From Membranipora membranacea (lineage: Eukaryota; Bryozoa; Gymnolaemata; Cheilostomatida; Membraniporidae): DNA of 64,000 nt. The stretch is taken from contig OU612075.1 of assembly GCA_914767715.1 (NCBI GenBank), positions 7,874,001 to 7,938,000 on the forward strand. Reading direction: 5' to 3'. This document shows, one piece after another, positions 38,537 to 51,102 of this stretch. A program made the translations under genes and the position numbers. The number at the start of each line of letters is the position of its first letter. Position 1 is the stretch's first letter. Below the pieces are notes generated by a model, which made no database searches, was not told the DNA's origin, and saw nothing but the letters and a program-made list of their open reading frames with translations.

Positions 38537-39590
38537 TCTGTTTTATCTGTGGTCAACCAGGAAGTAATCTATCATCATTCTAGGCCATTAAAATTAAAAT
38601 TACTCAACAAACAGGAAAGCGGAAAAACTTGGTTGACACACTAAGAATTAAGTTTAAAAATGTCTCAAAGTTGAGATGGATAACTGATGATAATTAAATA
38701 TTGGTGCTTGCTTTATTTGCTCAGCACATTGCTACAGTTGCATACATAATTCGGTAAATCACTTGACATAAGGTAGGATCAATGAGGATTTATGAATATT
38801 GGTGGTGGGTATAAGATATATTTTTGGCTCATTGCTACTGTTGCATACATAATCTAGTAAACTTATAAATGGTGTTGACACTGATTGATTCCTTACCCAC
38901 ATGGATGAAAAGAAATCCTGGTTGCTCATGTCACAAATTAGTCAACTTGCATAGCAAAACAGGATGGTGTCATGAAAAGTGTGGCAACGTATGACAATGA
39001 AGTTATGATACCTAATTGATCAATGTCAGTTTCTACTGTGCCTCCCTATGTTTGGAAATGTAATGGCATTATGGAAGTGTTTAAAATCCTTAATTTGTAG
39101 CTATAAAAACTAATGAGATATAAAAATGATAATTTTGTATGTAAATTTTCCTGAGCACACAATAGCCAACTTCCCCTTTTTGTTTTCATGATCATGAAAT
39201 GAATATTTCAATATGTGACAAACGATTGGTCATAGTTTAAGCAAGAATCAATGTGGCAAACATATAGTTTATGGCTCATTTAACAGGAAGTTTTAGTGGG
39301 ATGTAATATGATGTAATATCCGTAATATGAAAGGCTTTGTCATTACCATTTAAAGTAAGAAAATGTCGCCACCTCCAAACTTTTAATGTATTTAATTGAA
39401 TTGTTTATTATGTGACAATTAATTAAGTTAATTTTTTAATGGCCCAGCAAACAGTGTGTGAGAACATCCTGCCAAAAACCAAAATATGCTGCATGTCAAG
39501 AGCCTTGCCAGGTTACCATTTTTGGGATAGAAAGAATTCTTCTTTTCTGTCACATGTATGTGTGTAGATATATAAATATATGATACATAA

Positions 39591-42500
39591 ATATTCCATG
39601 ATAAAAGACAAGAAAACCTTCACCGGCACAGCACATCATCCATTTTGTCTCTCAAGTGTGTGTTGATATGTGTCACCAATGTTGCCTTCATCCGCTAGAC
39701 TGAGGCGACATATTGTATAGTTGCTTACAGTTGCCATTTTAGGATTCTAAGTGAAATTGACATGTAGCACACATACAAAATATAATAAAATAAAATATTG
39801 GCATTATGCAATACGTAAACAGGAAAATAGCGAAGAAAACAAGGGTACGCAACTTGTGGTTCGGGCCATCCCTGGATGTTGTCAGTCAATGTATGTAGAG
39901 TTTAATTAAATCATTGTGTTATTATTCACATTTTCTTGCAAAATAGTAAAACACTTCATAGGAAGGAAATTACAGCCAACAAAAGTATTAAAGAACTTGT
40001 CCAGCCATCAGCAACATTGGACAAATTTGAATTTTTTGTCTGTACGCCATACTTGCATGTCTGTTCATACGTGAGCAGTTTTCATAAATGGAAAGCAAAT
40101 TTTTTGCTGTCCATTTATTGAGTTTATGTGATTGGCAATCCAGCACACATAAGTCATAATATGCATCCTGCTTGTCTATTTAAGAAATGTGTCTGTCCGA
40201 CAAGAACATACTGCCTGTCAAACCAGGTCTAGATTATGTACAAACATGGGCGATTGTCAATCTAAAAGGTCCAAAAATTGTCAGGGTCCCTCTCTCCAGG
40301 GTGATCATTAAAATGAACATCATTAGATATGACATAATAAAAATGTTCATGAATATTCAGTAGGCATGCAAAGCTTGCTATGCTAATATCACCAGCCAGT
40401 AGGAAACTGTGCTTGTCAGTGTTAACATAATATTTATGCCTGTAAAAAGTGTCAGTTTATTTATAAAACTGCACAGTCAGGTCTGATTGCTGGTAAATAC
40501 CATGATCAGTACTCGGAGCATTGAAATAAAATCAATTTCTCCTTCATGAAACATAGCTGATAATCATAGATTTGATTCCAGCAAGTACCCACCTTCATCA
40601 TTGTATATCACTGTTAAATAATTTGTATCCCTTATATCAATTTTTGGCAGCATCATACTTATATGATTAATTATTAATACATGCCTGCCCTCATTAACTG
40701 TCCGTGCAACAAAAAGACACTTCTGATAATAACTGTCACAAGTACAATAATTTTATTATGGGTTTTTAGCTCAATACCACCAATAGAATATCAAAAATTG
40801 TCCCAAACATTAATTCTAGGCTTTCATTTTGAGCATGAAATTTTCATGATGTCAGGGCTGAAAGTGAAAAAAACCTATCAATACCAGTCGGCCCTATGCA
40901 TTTGTTGAATGGAAATTGCGCATTTGATCCTGACAATTCTATACTTTAAAATTTGATCAATTATCATTTTGTTGTTTATAAGCATAGGATACATCGGCTA
41001 TGAGCTATCTGTGTTTTTTTAAAATGAGTTATATCATATAGATTTACATGTGGCCTGGGTCGATACACGGACATTTCCTCATTTTGATGACAAGAAGTTG
41101 ATCAATTGTCACACGTAAATCTATATGATAAAACTCATTTTACAAACACAGATAGCTCATAGCCTATGTATCCTAGCAAAAAATGACAATAATATGGTGT
41201 ATAGCTTGAAGGTTGGACATTCCAACAAAGTCAGAAATCAGTCTTTAGGATGAATACAGAATGAATTATGGCCCATCAAAGGTAGGGATGTCTGCAAGAA
41301 AAATGCCATTATAACATATAGAGATAATGAGTTTTTGGCATCGAGCTGTGCACGATTTTCCCCCAGTGAATCCAAAAACCTCAGGCACTATAACGATCAT
41401 TGAAGTATCCTCTCTGTATATCCTTACTCTGCGATATCTTCTTTCTAACCAAGCTGATATGTGATCAGAGTTTTATTTGATAAATAAACAGTAACAGAAG
41501 GGGTAACCATCATCATTATGATGATATTGTGGTTTCCAATCAGTTAACTTAGTTAGGATGGATTTTCGGAAGGGCAAAGGAAATGAAGATATAAATGTCT
41601 TATGAATGCAATTAAATTGAGATCTATATCTGGCTCAAATTCAGGATGTGGGGTCGATTGTGGCTAAATAAATTAGACAAAGACAAATCTGTTTATCATA
41701 CAAAATCATTCGCTAGTGAACTGAAAATTTGATTTAAAACTGGGCTTGTCTACTTTGGAGGCTTAGAGATCAATAACTTTGTGTCAGTTGTATCTGGTCA
41801 CAGGCCATTCCTGGTACACCTGCAAAACTCAAGCTAGCAGATTAAAGAGAAGACAAAGGCACAGCACTTGATTTTTTAACCGCAAGACAATTCTACAAAC
41901 AAGCGAGGCAGCTAGCCTTTGGTCAAAACGTCAAATCTAAAGGGAGCGGCTAAATCAACATGTTTCACAGTTCTTTGTTTGCCCCGATAAATTCATATTA
42001 TAGGGCGTTTTGAACAAAGACGCTATATTGAATTATGTTTTATGGAAGGCTTGAGTTCTATGGGTCCCTGTGACCTGAATCCAGGTTAATTGGAGTTACT
42101 TCCTCCAGCTCTTTCTCAAAGACAAGACAAGGATGCAACAACTATTCTATATTAACACAAGGTTCTTGCTGAATCTATACTCCATTGATCGCACATATTG
42201 AAATGTATAATATGAATATAAAATAACAGTTTCATGTCACTAAAACAAAAAAGGGAAGTCGGCAAATTTGCTCAGGAAAATGTGTGAAGAAATTATCATT
42301 TTTATATCTTATTGGTTATTGCTGCTACAAATTAAGGATTTTTGACACTTCCATAATGATATCACGCTACCAAACACAGGGAGGCACAGTAGAAATTGAC
42401 ATTGATCATTACATCATTGTCAAATAATTGCCACACTTTTCATGACACCATCTCTGTTTTGATCTCCAGTTTGCCTGATTTGTGACCTATGACAGCAAGG

Positions 42501-42889
42501 ATTTTATTTCTTCCACGTATGTAAAGAAATCAATCAGTGTCAATCTAACTCTGCTTTCAAGTTTACTAGATTGTGTACACAACAGTAGCAAAGATGCAAA
42601 AATATATCATGCCACCACTGATATTCATGAATCCTCATCAATGTCAATGTCAATGTCAGTGTCAAGTCATTTTCCTTATTATCTATGCAACAGTAGGAAT
42701 GACCTACGGAAGTAAAACATAGCTACCACAGTATTCAATAATTTATATTTAATCCCAATCAACTCAATCCTTATTGGTTAATTTGACAAACCTAGTTTCT
42801 CCCGTTGCCCCTTTTTCTTTGTTGGGCAATTTTCATTTTAATGGCCTATTATGATGATAAGTTACTTCATGGTTGACCACAGGTTTAAT
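39591..42889. other. divergent intergenic region between NGN-D and NGN-E
   Basis: The two promoters point away from each other, 4.4 kb apart. No gene is seen. 40,060-40,600 is a diverged copy of the intergenic block found at 11.2, 20.3, 22.85 and 33.6 kb (same order of motifs: bases resembling gtccagaacacaacagtcgt, then the run near gcatgcaaagcttg). 42,240-42,720 is the upstream flank of E and matches those of other copies (aaaaagggaagtcggcaaat, catgacaccat). A hairpin lies at 40,982-41,177. Confidence 0.65.
40982..41177. repeat. 196-bp hairpin at the divergence point
   Basis: The left arm gcataggatacatcggctat... (40,982 to about 41,058) pairs with the right arm (about 41,112-41,177, ending tatgtatcctagc) with a few mismatches around a loop of about 50 nt. 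Both arms contain agctatctgtgtt, aaatgagtt and atagattta or their complements. It is probably a small inverted-repeat element. It lies close to the midpoint of the two divergent promoters (about 40.7 kb). Confidence 0.8.
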
Positions 42890-42970
42890 ACAATATATGT
42901 CTCTGGTTGACTCTTAATCATTTGACAGTTTCATTGCTTTATACCCTGGGAAAATCTGCTTACTATATAA
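42890..42970 (+). promoter_or_regulatory. NGN-E promoter
   Basis: ATACCCTGGGAAA at 42,941-42,953 and TATATAA at 42,964-42,970 (context ctatataagggaaggagg), expected start near 42,995. The upstream element is altered: acaatatatgtctc at 42,890-42,903 stands where seven other copies have ACTATTGTCTC. Confidence 0.75.
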
Positions 42971-43347
42971 GGGAAGGAGGAGGTCAGGAGAAGACACAGA
43001 ACCATAACAACAGCTCAGCAGAGGAACTTCCATTGCAGAGAGAGAAATCTGGTCTTTGTTCACATTAAACAACTTGAAGTAAGTATCTTAGCAGTACTAT
43101 CAACTGATGCTTAATTTCATATTCTCAAATGTCGCTATTTTTTCTTATAATTTTATTCATTTCAGTTTAATTTTACAAAGTTTTGAAATAAGCTTTCAAC
43201 AGTTTGATATTTATAAAAAAGACAATTGTGCCACCATTATCATTTTTAAAAGAATTCTTATTAGGGCTACATGGAAAGTTAGGTTTCTCATTGTAAACAT
43301 TTTATAGAGCCATTTACTGACTATCATTCCTCTCTTTCACAGTTATT

Positions 43348-44569
43348 ATGATGATGAAAGTAGTAGTATGTCTTCTTGTGGTAGTAGCTGCGGCTCAAGC
43401 TGGATATGGCAGAAGACCCAGCCACTCAAGGTGTAAGTAAATTTGTACACAAAATATCTTACTTTGAGTGTGATTGATAGCTTGTTGATTTGGATGATGG
43501 TTTCTTTGTGTGAATGATGATTTATTGGCAATTTTTTTGCTGTTTTCTGGCTGAGATGAAAATGATTTTACATGATGTCGAAGAAATTATATGCAGGTAA
43601 TAGTTCTATACTGCCACCTGTTATTGATCCACTCGGGAAAATCAACAATCTGGCAATCTTTCCAAAATACAGTGCATAGTTAACTATATAATGCAGTTTC
43701 TCAAATGTCCCTCATACGTATGTTGGCAGTGAAAAACTCTAACCACACCTGTTAGGTACTGAATACGTTTCTGGTGTATAATACCCAGGTTGAAATATAA
43801 TAGTTGTGCCATGGGTGCCCATAAACTAATGCATCAATGTGAAACTCCTTCAATCTCATTGGTTGAATTTTATTCAGGCTATCACCAATAGTGTACCTTT
43901 ACAGAATTTGAATGCTAAGCTTAGCTTAGACTACAACTACAGATAAGTTTTCAATTTGCCTCTCCTTAAAGTGGAGCCTAACAAAGTCTCTCAATAACTC
44001 TGGTCAAAAATGCTTGACCGATATTTATTAAAATTGAATTAATGGACTGTACACACTTTCAATGAATATTTATTATTGCAGTTCCAGTTGGAAACAATAA
44101 TGGAAATGATAATACTGGATGGGCTGTAAATGGCAACAGAAATGGAAACAAAAATACTGGATTCAACACTGCTGGCAACCATAATGGAAACAACAACAAT
44201 GTGTTTAACGGAGCTAACGGAAACCGAAACGGAAACGAGAACTTTGGTGTTCAAACAGCTGGTAACCGAAACGGAAACCACAACAGAGGATCCTTTGGCG
44301 TCAATGGAAACCGAAATGGAAACACAAATCTTGGATTTGGAACCAACGGAAACAGAAATGGAAACCATAATTTTGGTGGAATGAATGGAAACAGAAATGG
44401 AAATCAAAATGTGAATGGAGTAAACGGAAATAGAAATGGAAACTTCAATATCAATGGAGTCAATGGAAACCAGAACGGAAACAGAAACTTTGGCGGAGTC
44501 AATGGAAATGGCAACGGAAATAGAAATACAGTCGGATTCCCAGGAAGACATGCTAAATACTGGAAATAA
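43348..44569 (+). CDS. NGN-E, secreted Asn/Gly-repeat protein, 190 aa, extended C-terminus
   Basis: The coding exons are 43348-43432 and 44082-44569; noncoding exon 1 is about 42995-43078. Three ATGs in a row open the frame (MMMKVVVCLLVVVAAAQA), one Met more than the other copies, followed by GYGRRPSHSR. Exon 3 has five 13-residue units and would be 482 bp by the family stop, but it ends GRHAKYWK. A 7-bp deletion in the direct repeat AAATACTAAATACTGG, intact in NGN-B, removed the usual TAA, and the frame runs two codons further to TAA. There is also GWAV where others have GRAV, giving the only Trp residues in the family. It is the first gene of the plus-strand block and closest to B. Predicted to be secreted; role unknown. 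Confidence 0.85.
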
Positions 44570-46609
44570 TAAACAGGAATCGTGCTGTTATTTCAATGTC
44601 ATTTTGTTGAGAGCACTTTATGTCAATGCTTAATGTTTATTGTTTGATGACTTTTGTTGCTGTTAATTGTTATTCTGTTTGTTGTGTGTTATCTTAATAT
44701 CAAATTGAGTGATGTCAAAATATATTATGTATGCAATGATTACACCAACGTAGCATCTTAAATCAAGGAATTACATAATATATTGACATTGATAATATAA
44801 ACTGTGATTTAACTCACAGATCGCCATCATTAGCTCTAAATTTGTTTCACTGATGTCTTCTATGAAGAGTTCGCTTTACAAATGCCACAGCAAGATTTTG
44901 AAATTGTTTACAATCCAACCGATTTGCTAGATAATTCACAATGAAGATGGATGGACTAATGGTTTCAAAAAGGTCTGATAAAGTCTTATCAGATCCAGAT
45001 TTCGAATATTCTATCATAATTTATAACAGGAATGTAAAAGAATGGGTACAAAATTTACAAAAAGTTTATTGAATAGTCTGACATCTGCCCCATGTTGATA
45101 CATTCTGAGATTGAATGATTGAGTTTTGTGTTGTTAAGAGTAACTTTGTTGCCTTGCCAAACTAAAAGTGCTTGGTCCCTGTGGGTCCACGCCTGTCAAC
45201 ATATATTGTTATAATATCCTCATTATTATCAAATTATAATTACCTTTCTATCAAATATCTATTGTTGGTTCCTATTTGTCGATTCAGTCAGCCTCTCTTT
45301 ATAAAAAAATGTTGTCTACTGCCTTAGTCTTTGCCCACGCTGCAAAACATTCCGTCTAGCTTATTGTGCCTAACACATGTTAGGCTTTGGTGGATAAATG
45401 TTTCAATTATTTGTACATGTATTTATACAGTGTTGACTGAAATTATGCAAAGACGGGTAATCAACAAATGTGATCAAAAATGTGATGAACTTTGAATTAA
45501 AACTTCTTCTGCTTGTAATCACTATGTTTTCCTAAGCAAGATGGGAAAATAAACCATCAAATATCAGCTCTGCAAACAATGACTATGCTTTGGAAGTTCT
45601 AAGTTTTATCAGATATGCTACTTTTACCGAATTTAGAGGTTGATACTGATTTAATTTGTTTAACATCCACAAAATGATGAAAAATTATTCAATCATTAGT
45701 TATTTAGGAAATTATTGTTTAGCTCTTGTCTTAAAGATTTTATGCGCTATATGCCATGTGGCTAAACAAGAAAACCAATTTTCAACAACGTCATGTCACA
45801 TGCTGAAATGTCATCATTGCACATACAATTTGACTGTTTATATGTATAACTTTCAAGCAAACAGAGGTAGAATGCATTTTTATTCTGTTGCTGCTTTCAA
45901 TGATCTCCTAGTATCACTTTAAAGTACTCATGAAATGCACAGTGCTTGTCCTTATTGGGACATCAAAAATTTGCAAAATTGTGCGAAAAAACACTTTGAG
46001 AAAACATTCAGTACTATACATAAAAATGTGTTTGGGAGCAACATCAATACTGTCAACCGACTACCACAAGATGTGCTGACCATGTCTATAGGCATTGGGA
46101 TAATTTCTATGGCTATCATGTCTGAACATAAATAACGAGAAAGACCACCATGTTTTGTCCAAAAAAGAAAATATTCTAAGAAGGGATTTCTCTTCCGACA
46201 AAGTATCTAATGTGGTTTTTCTAATGCATATTCTCACCCAGTAACACCTTTTCATAGTGAGGTGAGAAATTTGCCACACCGCCAAAGGACAAGTTTCAGC
46301 TTAATCGTGATAGGTACATACCTTGTTTTATTAAGATTTAGTTATGGTGTCAACATTTTGTAAAATCAGTAAGAATATACCCTAGGATAAAGAAATTGAA
46401 GTCAAATGTATTCTTTCGCATATAAAGGTGTGAATTCTATAAGAACTATGATGATATCACCAACGCAGTACAAGCGTTATTAGGAAGACAGTAATGCATC
46501 TTCAGGATTCAGGACGTGATGCAAACAAAAATGGTTTTTTTTGGGATCAGGTGATGAGAGCTTTGATATATAAGACAATATAATTGGTTGGTGTCGTTAC
46601 TATACCTTA
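44570..46609. other. 3' flank of NGN-E and upstream-type flank
   Basis: No gene. 44,570-45,450 matches the 3' flanks of C, D, G and H (44,885-44,960 with 57,460-57,520; 45,260-45,340 with 57,870-57,930). 45,780-46,609 matches the DNA upstream of F (49,110-49,740), ending at ttggttggtg. Open frames such as 45,656-45,922 are shadows of this paralogous sequence. Confidence 0.65.
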
Positions 46610-46785
46610 AACTACTGCTGCCACTCAGGCAAATTTGTGCTCATTGAATTCAGTATAGCTCCAAGATAACTAATTGATGCTTTAATCTCAGAATGATCAC
46701 CTGATGGGCAAGGAATTTGCAAAATCTGATCTTCAAAATCAGGGTATGAAATTTACGCACTAGGTGATGACGTCACTCCAAATGC
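46610..46785. other. site of a lost NGN gene copy (inferred)
   Basis: Upstream-type flank ends at about 46,609 and 3'-flank-type sequence starts at about 46,785 (ctccaaatgccaaagataaa, compare 52,735 and 16,280 inverted). In a normal copy these two are separated by the promoter, three exons and about 0.3 kb of 3' flank, roughly 3 kb. Here only about 175 bp of unrelated sequence lies between them, with no repeat exon and no signal peptide exon. Confidence 0.55.
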
Positions 46786-49700
46786 CAAAGATAAATTTTG
46801 AAACTATTTACAACTGGACTGTTTTGCTATATCATTCACAAGAATAGCATAGATGAAATATGATTTAAAAACAGTTGTCAGGCAAGATTCTTAAGACCAA
46901 CTTGTTGGTAGGCCTCCTCTAGTTTTCTAAGAATAACCAATTGAACCGTTTACTGCATATCAAATATGAATGGTTTGGAATTTGGAGAAATTTTCAAACT
47001 CATGACAATGTGAGGGATAAATCTGAAAAAGTTATGATCTCACCCAGATCCCATAAATTCAATCATACTTTATTACAAAGAAGTACCGAAAATGCAAAAT
47101 TACGATTTATTTAGTTTACAAGACTCACTTCAGTCCTATCTTGATACATCCTGAGATCACATGATCTATTTTCCAGTTGGTAAGAATTAGTTTGTCGACT
47201 ACTTTATCTGAGGAGTGAGACCCATGGGTCAATATAATTATACATATATATGTGTCAGTCCTGACTGTCTATAGCGTTGTGTCCATTTCATGATTTGCAG
47301 GTCCTATCAATATTCACCTATCTAATATAAAACGATTGTCACCATTACTTTTCATTACCATTCTTTTTCTATCAGTGACTAATATATGGATAATATTTGT
47401 TGATTCAGTCAGCAGACAGAAAATGAAACACAAAATAATTTTAAAAGGAGATATTTTTGACTTTATACGATTATTGCTATTATTTTTGTAACTCGATAAT
47501 GAACTATTTGCTACTATGCAGATATTATTTGATAAATTTTCTTGCGAGTATAAACACCATAACAGTATGATTTAACTTGAAAACAAAAATCATACAAAAC
47601 AACATGTTAACTATCTAAGAAATTATTCAGGATAATTCTGACCAAAGCTGAACAAGTGTGTAAAACCACTTTTGTTGCGAGATAATTTATTAATGACCTT
47701 GAACACAACACATATCCTTCCTCCAACAATAGGTGTGATGGATCTCTGTACTTTTGTGTAATTACTACACTTCCCTAAATCTTGCATTCAGATTGAGCTG
47801 CTTGTGCCAAATTTACGCTCCAACGAAATTGTTTTGGCAGAATAACTCAATTTTAGAACTTGATATTGATTTAGTTTGTTCAATATTGACAAAATAATGA
47901 TAAGAAATTATCCATCCATTAGGAAATATCTTAAGCCATGTTTCAAGGATTATAATATGCACTATGTCACTACCGAGGCGAAGAGCCAACAATCTCATCA
48001 TAATGATTTCAAATACAAACTTTTTGCTGAAAGGACAAAAAACTAAGCACAACAAATTAACTCAGAAAGAAAACTGACTGTGTTTGTGAACATGATCACG
48101 ATGTTTCATCTTATTCAAATCATTCTGCACAGTAGTTGAAGTAATGCTAGGGTACTTGGTATTTTTTAACAGTTCTTTAATTTCCTACTCTGCTTTTCAT
48201 TTTTTTCTTGCTCTGCTTGCAAAACAGTAACAAAAATGATTGAGGTCTGTTGATAAAAATATAATAATATATGAATTTTTTGCTAACATCTATTCCTTGA
48301 TTATCAACTCGTCATGAAAACAAAATATATGAGGTTTTAATTAACATTGTTATAATGTTTATGGTATTCACTGGCAATCAAAGCAGACCACTGAATTGAG
48401 ATGATGGCAAATAAGCTCAAGACTGTATGGCAAGTTAGTTTATAAATATGCTGACACTTTAATTTTCACTCATTAATATTTCAAAATTGACGGACACCTG
48501 TTTCCAACAATTCATTTCATGATATTAGCATCACACGATTATCAATCTCACTTCTTATTCATGAAAGTTTTTGCTATGCCATAACTCTTAGAGAAAATTT
48601 GTATTAATACCCTAAAGAGGTACCCTGCCAAGTTCCAGTCCTGTAAGATTGATTGACTTGAAACTTGCGAGATTTTTATATGCTTGCCCAGGTTTTGCCT
48701 ATGTCTACCAATACTTCTGTTTTTCAGATTCTATACATGAGGTGGAAAGGAGAGAGGATGACCATTCCCATTCTTGACCAAGTTTGACGGGCAGTAAGTT
48801 CTGGCCAGACTAACACATTTCCTAATAGACACTGAGGATGAATTTTCACGACTGTTGTGTTCTGGCAGGCCAGTTACAAAAGAATAAATAGTTTTCTTGG
48901 AGAGCAAAACATTTGCTTTTTCATCGAAAACTAGACAAGCCTGATGATGAAAAACGGACAAAAAACTTGTCCGATCGATTTATATCTACTTCATTGGAAC
49001 AGTGATGTAATTAAAGTTGAGGTATAGTAGCAAAATTTATTTTTAAGTATTCATATTGTTTTCTATATACCATCGGAAAGCTCTCGATGCTAGGATCGCA
49101 GAAAACTAATTTTCAATGTCATCATGTCACATAATGAAATGTCATCATTTCACATATAATTTGACTGTTCCAAGGTTAACTTTCAAACAAATGACGGTAG
49201 AATCAATACATTTTCTGTTTAGCTTACACTTATCTCCTAATATCATTCAACATTCAGTACTATATATGTGTTTGGGCAGCAACTTTAATAGATGTGCTTG
49301 ATCATGTCTAGGCATTGAGATAACTTCTAACGGAACAAAAATAACAAAAAATACCACCATGTTTTGTCCAAAAAAAGTATGTTCTACGGAAGGATTTTTC
49401 TTAGTATATAGTATCCAATGTGGCTTTTCAGATGCATAATCTTAGCCGGTGACACCTTGTCATAGTAGGGTGACCAATTAGTTATGATGTCCCAATTTTG
49501 TAAAATCAATAAGAATATAGCCTAGAATAAAACAATTGTAGTCAAATGTATTCTAGAGCAAAAAATAATTATGAATTTATCACCAACAGTTCAAACGTTA
49601 TTATGAAGACAGTAATGCATATTCGGGATTTATGATAGCGGTGACATTGTGTCATATGACATGACGCAAATAAAATTAGTATGATACATAAAGCAACATA

Positions 49701-50731
49701 ATTGGTTGGTGCCTTCACTATTCTCAAAAATAATATCAATAATAATAATAATAATTATGATAATAATAACAAAAATAGAAACATTGACTGACATCAACCA
49801 AGGATAGACAGAAAAGGCGCAAGGTTTTTGTCTGCTGCATGGCTCTGTTTGGTTCACTATTTTGTTATTGAAATATTGCATTGATTCAAAAAGTGCTTAG
49901 ATTCTCATAAGAATTCGGACCAAAAATCCTGTTGAAGGAGCTATCAACTTCATATTTGGCTCATGCCTGTTGAATGCTTTCTCAAATCTTCATTTAACAC
50001 AAGGTTCTTGCTAAGACTATAACCCATCGATTGTCACTTGATATAATATGAGTTTCACTCAAAACAAAAAGGGGAAGTTGACAAATGTGACTAGGAAAAT
50101 TTGAGAAGAAAATTATCATTTTCATATCTTATTAATTTTACTTCTAAAAATTTAAGAATTTAAACACTTCCATAATGATATCACATTGTCAAACACAGGG
50201 AGGCATGGCTGAAACTGTCATTAAATAATTGAGTGTTTTAACACAATTGTCTTGAAAGGTAAAACTTCTAACACGCTTCTCATGACATAAATGTTGGCCT
50301 AATTCAGGAACAATGAAATCATGGTTTCAATTCTTCCATGAAGATCAGAGACCAGTCAGTGCCAATTAATTGATGTAGATAAGATCACTAGATCATGCGT
50401 GCTAGAGTAGCAATGAGCCAAGAATATGTATTTCAGCTTCCACCAATATTCATAAATCCTCAAAGAGCAATCAAAATTGAGCCATTTGCCTAATTATGTA
50501 TGTAAAAGTTGCAATGGGCTAAGTAAATATAGTAAATGTGGCTACCACCAATATTCAACAATTGTCATTAATACCACACAACATTGAGACATTTCCCAAC
50601 TCAATTTTTATTCTTAGAGTGACAGACCAAGTTATTCCGCTTATGCCTCTCTCTGTTTGTTAGGTAATTTTCATTTCTAATAACCTTTAATTATAGTTGA
50701 TTACATCCTGGTTGACAACAGGTGTAACACA
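46786..50731. other. 3'-type and upstream flanks before NGN-F
   Basis: No gene. 46,786-48,050 matches the 3' flank of F at 52,735-54,050 (for instance gactgtctatagcgttgtgt near 47,264 and its relative near 53,025). 48,120-49,000 matches 54,150-55,000. 49,110-49,750 repeats 45,780-46,609. 50,000-50,600 is the F upstream flank, matching that of G and, inverted, that of A. Confidence 0.65.
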
Positions 50732-50808
50732 ACTATTGTCTCTGGCTGATACCCAATGATAGGACAGTGTTATTCTTTGATACCCTGGGCAATGCGATGA
50801 CTAGATAA
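50732..50808 (+). promoter_or_regulatory. NGN-F promoter with damaged TATA box
   Basis: ACTATTGTCTC at 50,732-50,742 and ATACCCTGGGCAA at 50,780-50,792 are intact. At the TATA position (50,802-50,808) the sequence is TAGATAA instead of TATATAA or TATAAAA. Spacing is unchanged, so this is a point substitution in the box. Confidence 0.75.
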
Positions 50809-51102
50809 GGGAAGAAGGAGGCCAGGAGAAGACACACAACCATAAAAACAGCTCAGCTGAGGACCTTCAATTGCCGAGAAAGAAACTTGGTCTTTGTTCA
50901 CATTCAACAAGTACGTTACTAATTCAACATATATTATTTCAATTTCAATTTCAATATCATTTGTTTCATAAGTTTAATATTTATAAGAAACAACCATTAT
51001 ATCAATATATATATATATATATTGATATACATTAAGGAGAATTGTCGAAAAAATGTCATTGCTGTTAACTGACTACCATTTCTCTCCTTCACAGATATCA
51101 TA

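Larger units (their letters stand above)
32911..39590. repeat. tandem duplication, unit 2 (contains NGN-D)
   Basis: This is the second direct copy of the 22,181-32,910 segment, running from ataaatattccatgata to another catacataaatattccatg near 39,584. It holds the empty sites of both unit 1 insertions. It retains a block of about 0.5 kb (34,097-34,600) beginning with a catat pentanucleotide microsatellite; the same block is present inverted at 58,450-58,950 and 63,120-63,650. The only gene in it is NGN-D. Confidence 0.85.

Noticed and set aside
45656-45922. 88-codon open frame in the E-F interval
   Set aside because: The paralogous DNA at 49.1-49.3 kb is open only in part and in a different register; this is intergenic repeat sequence.
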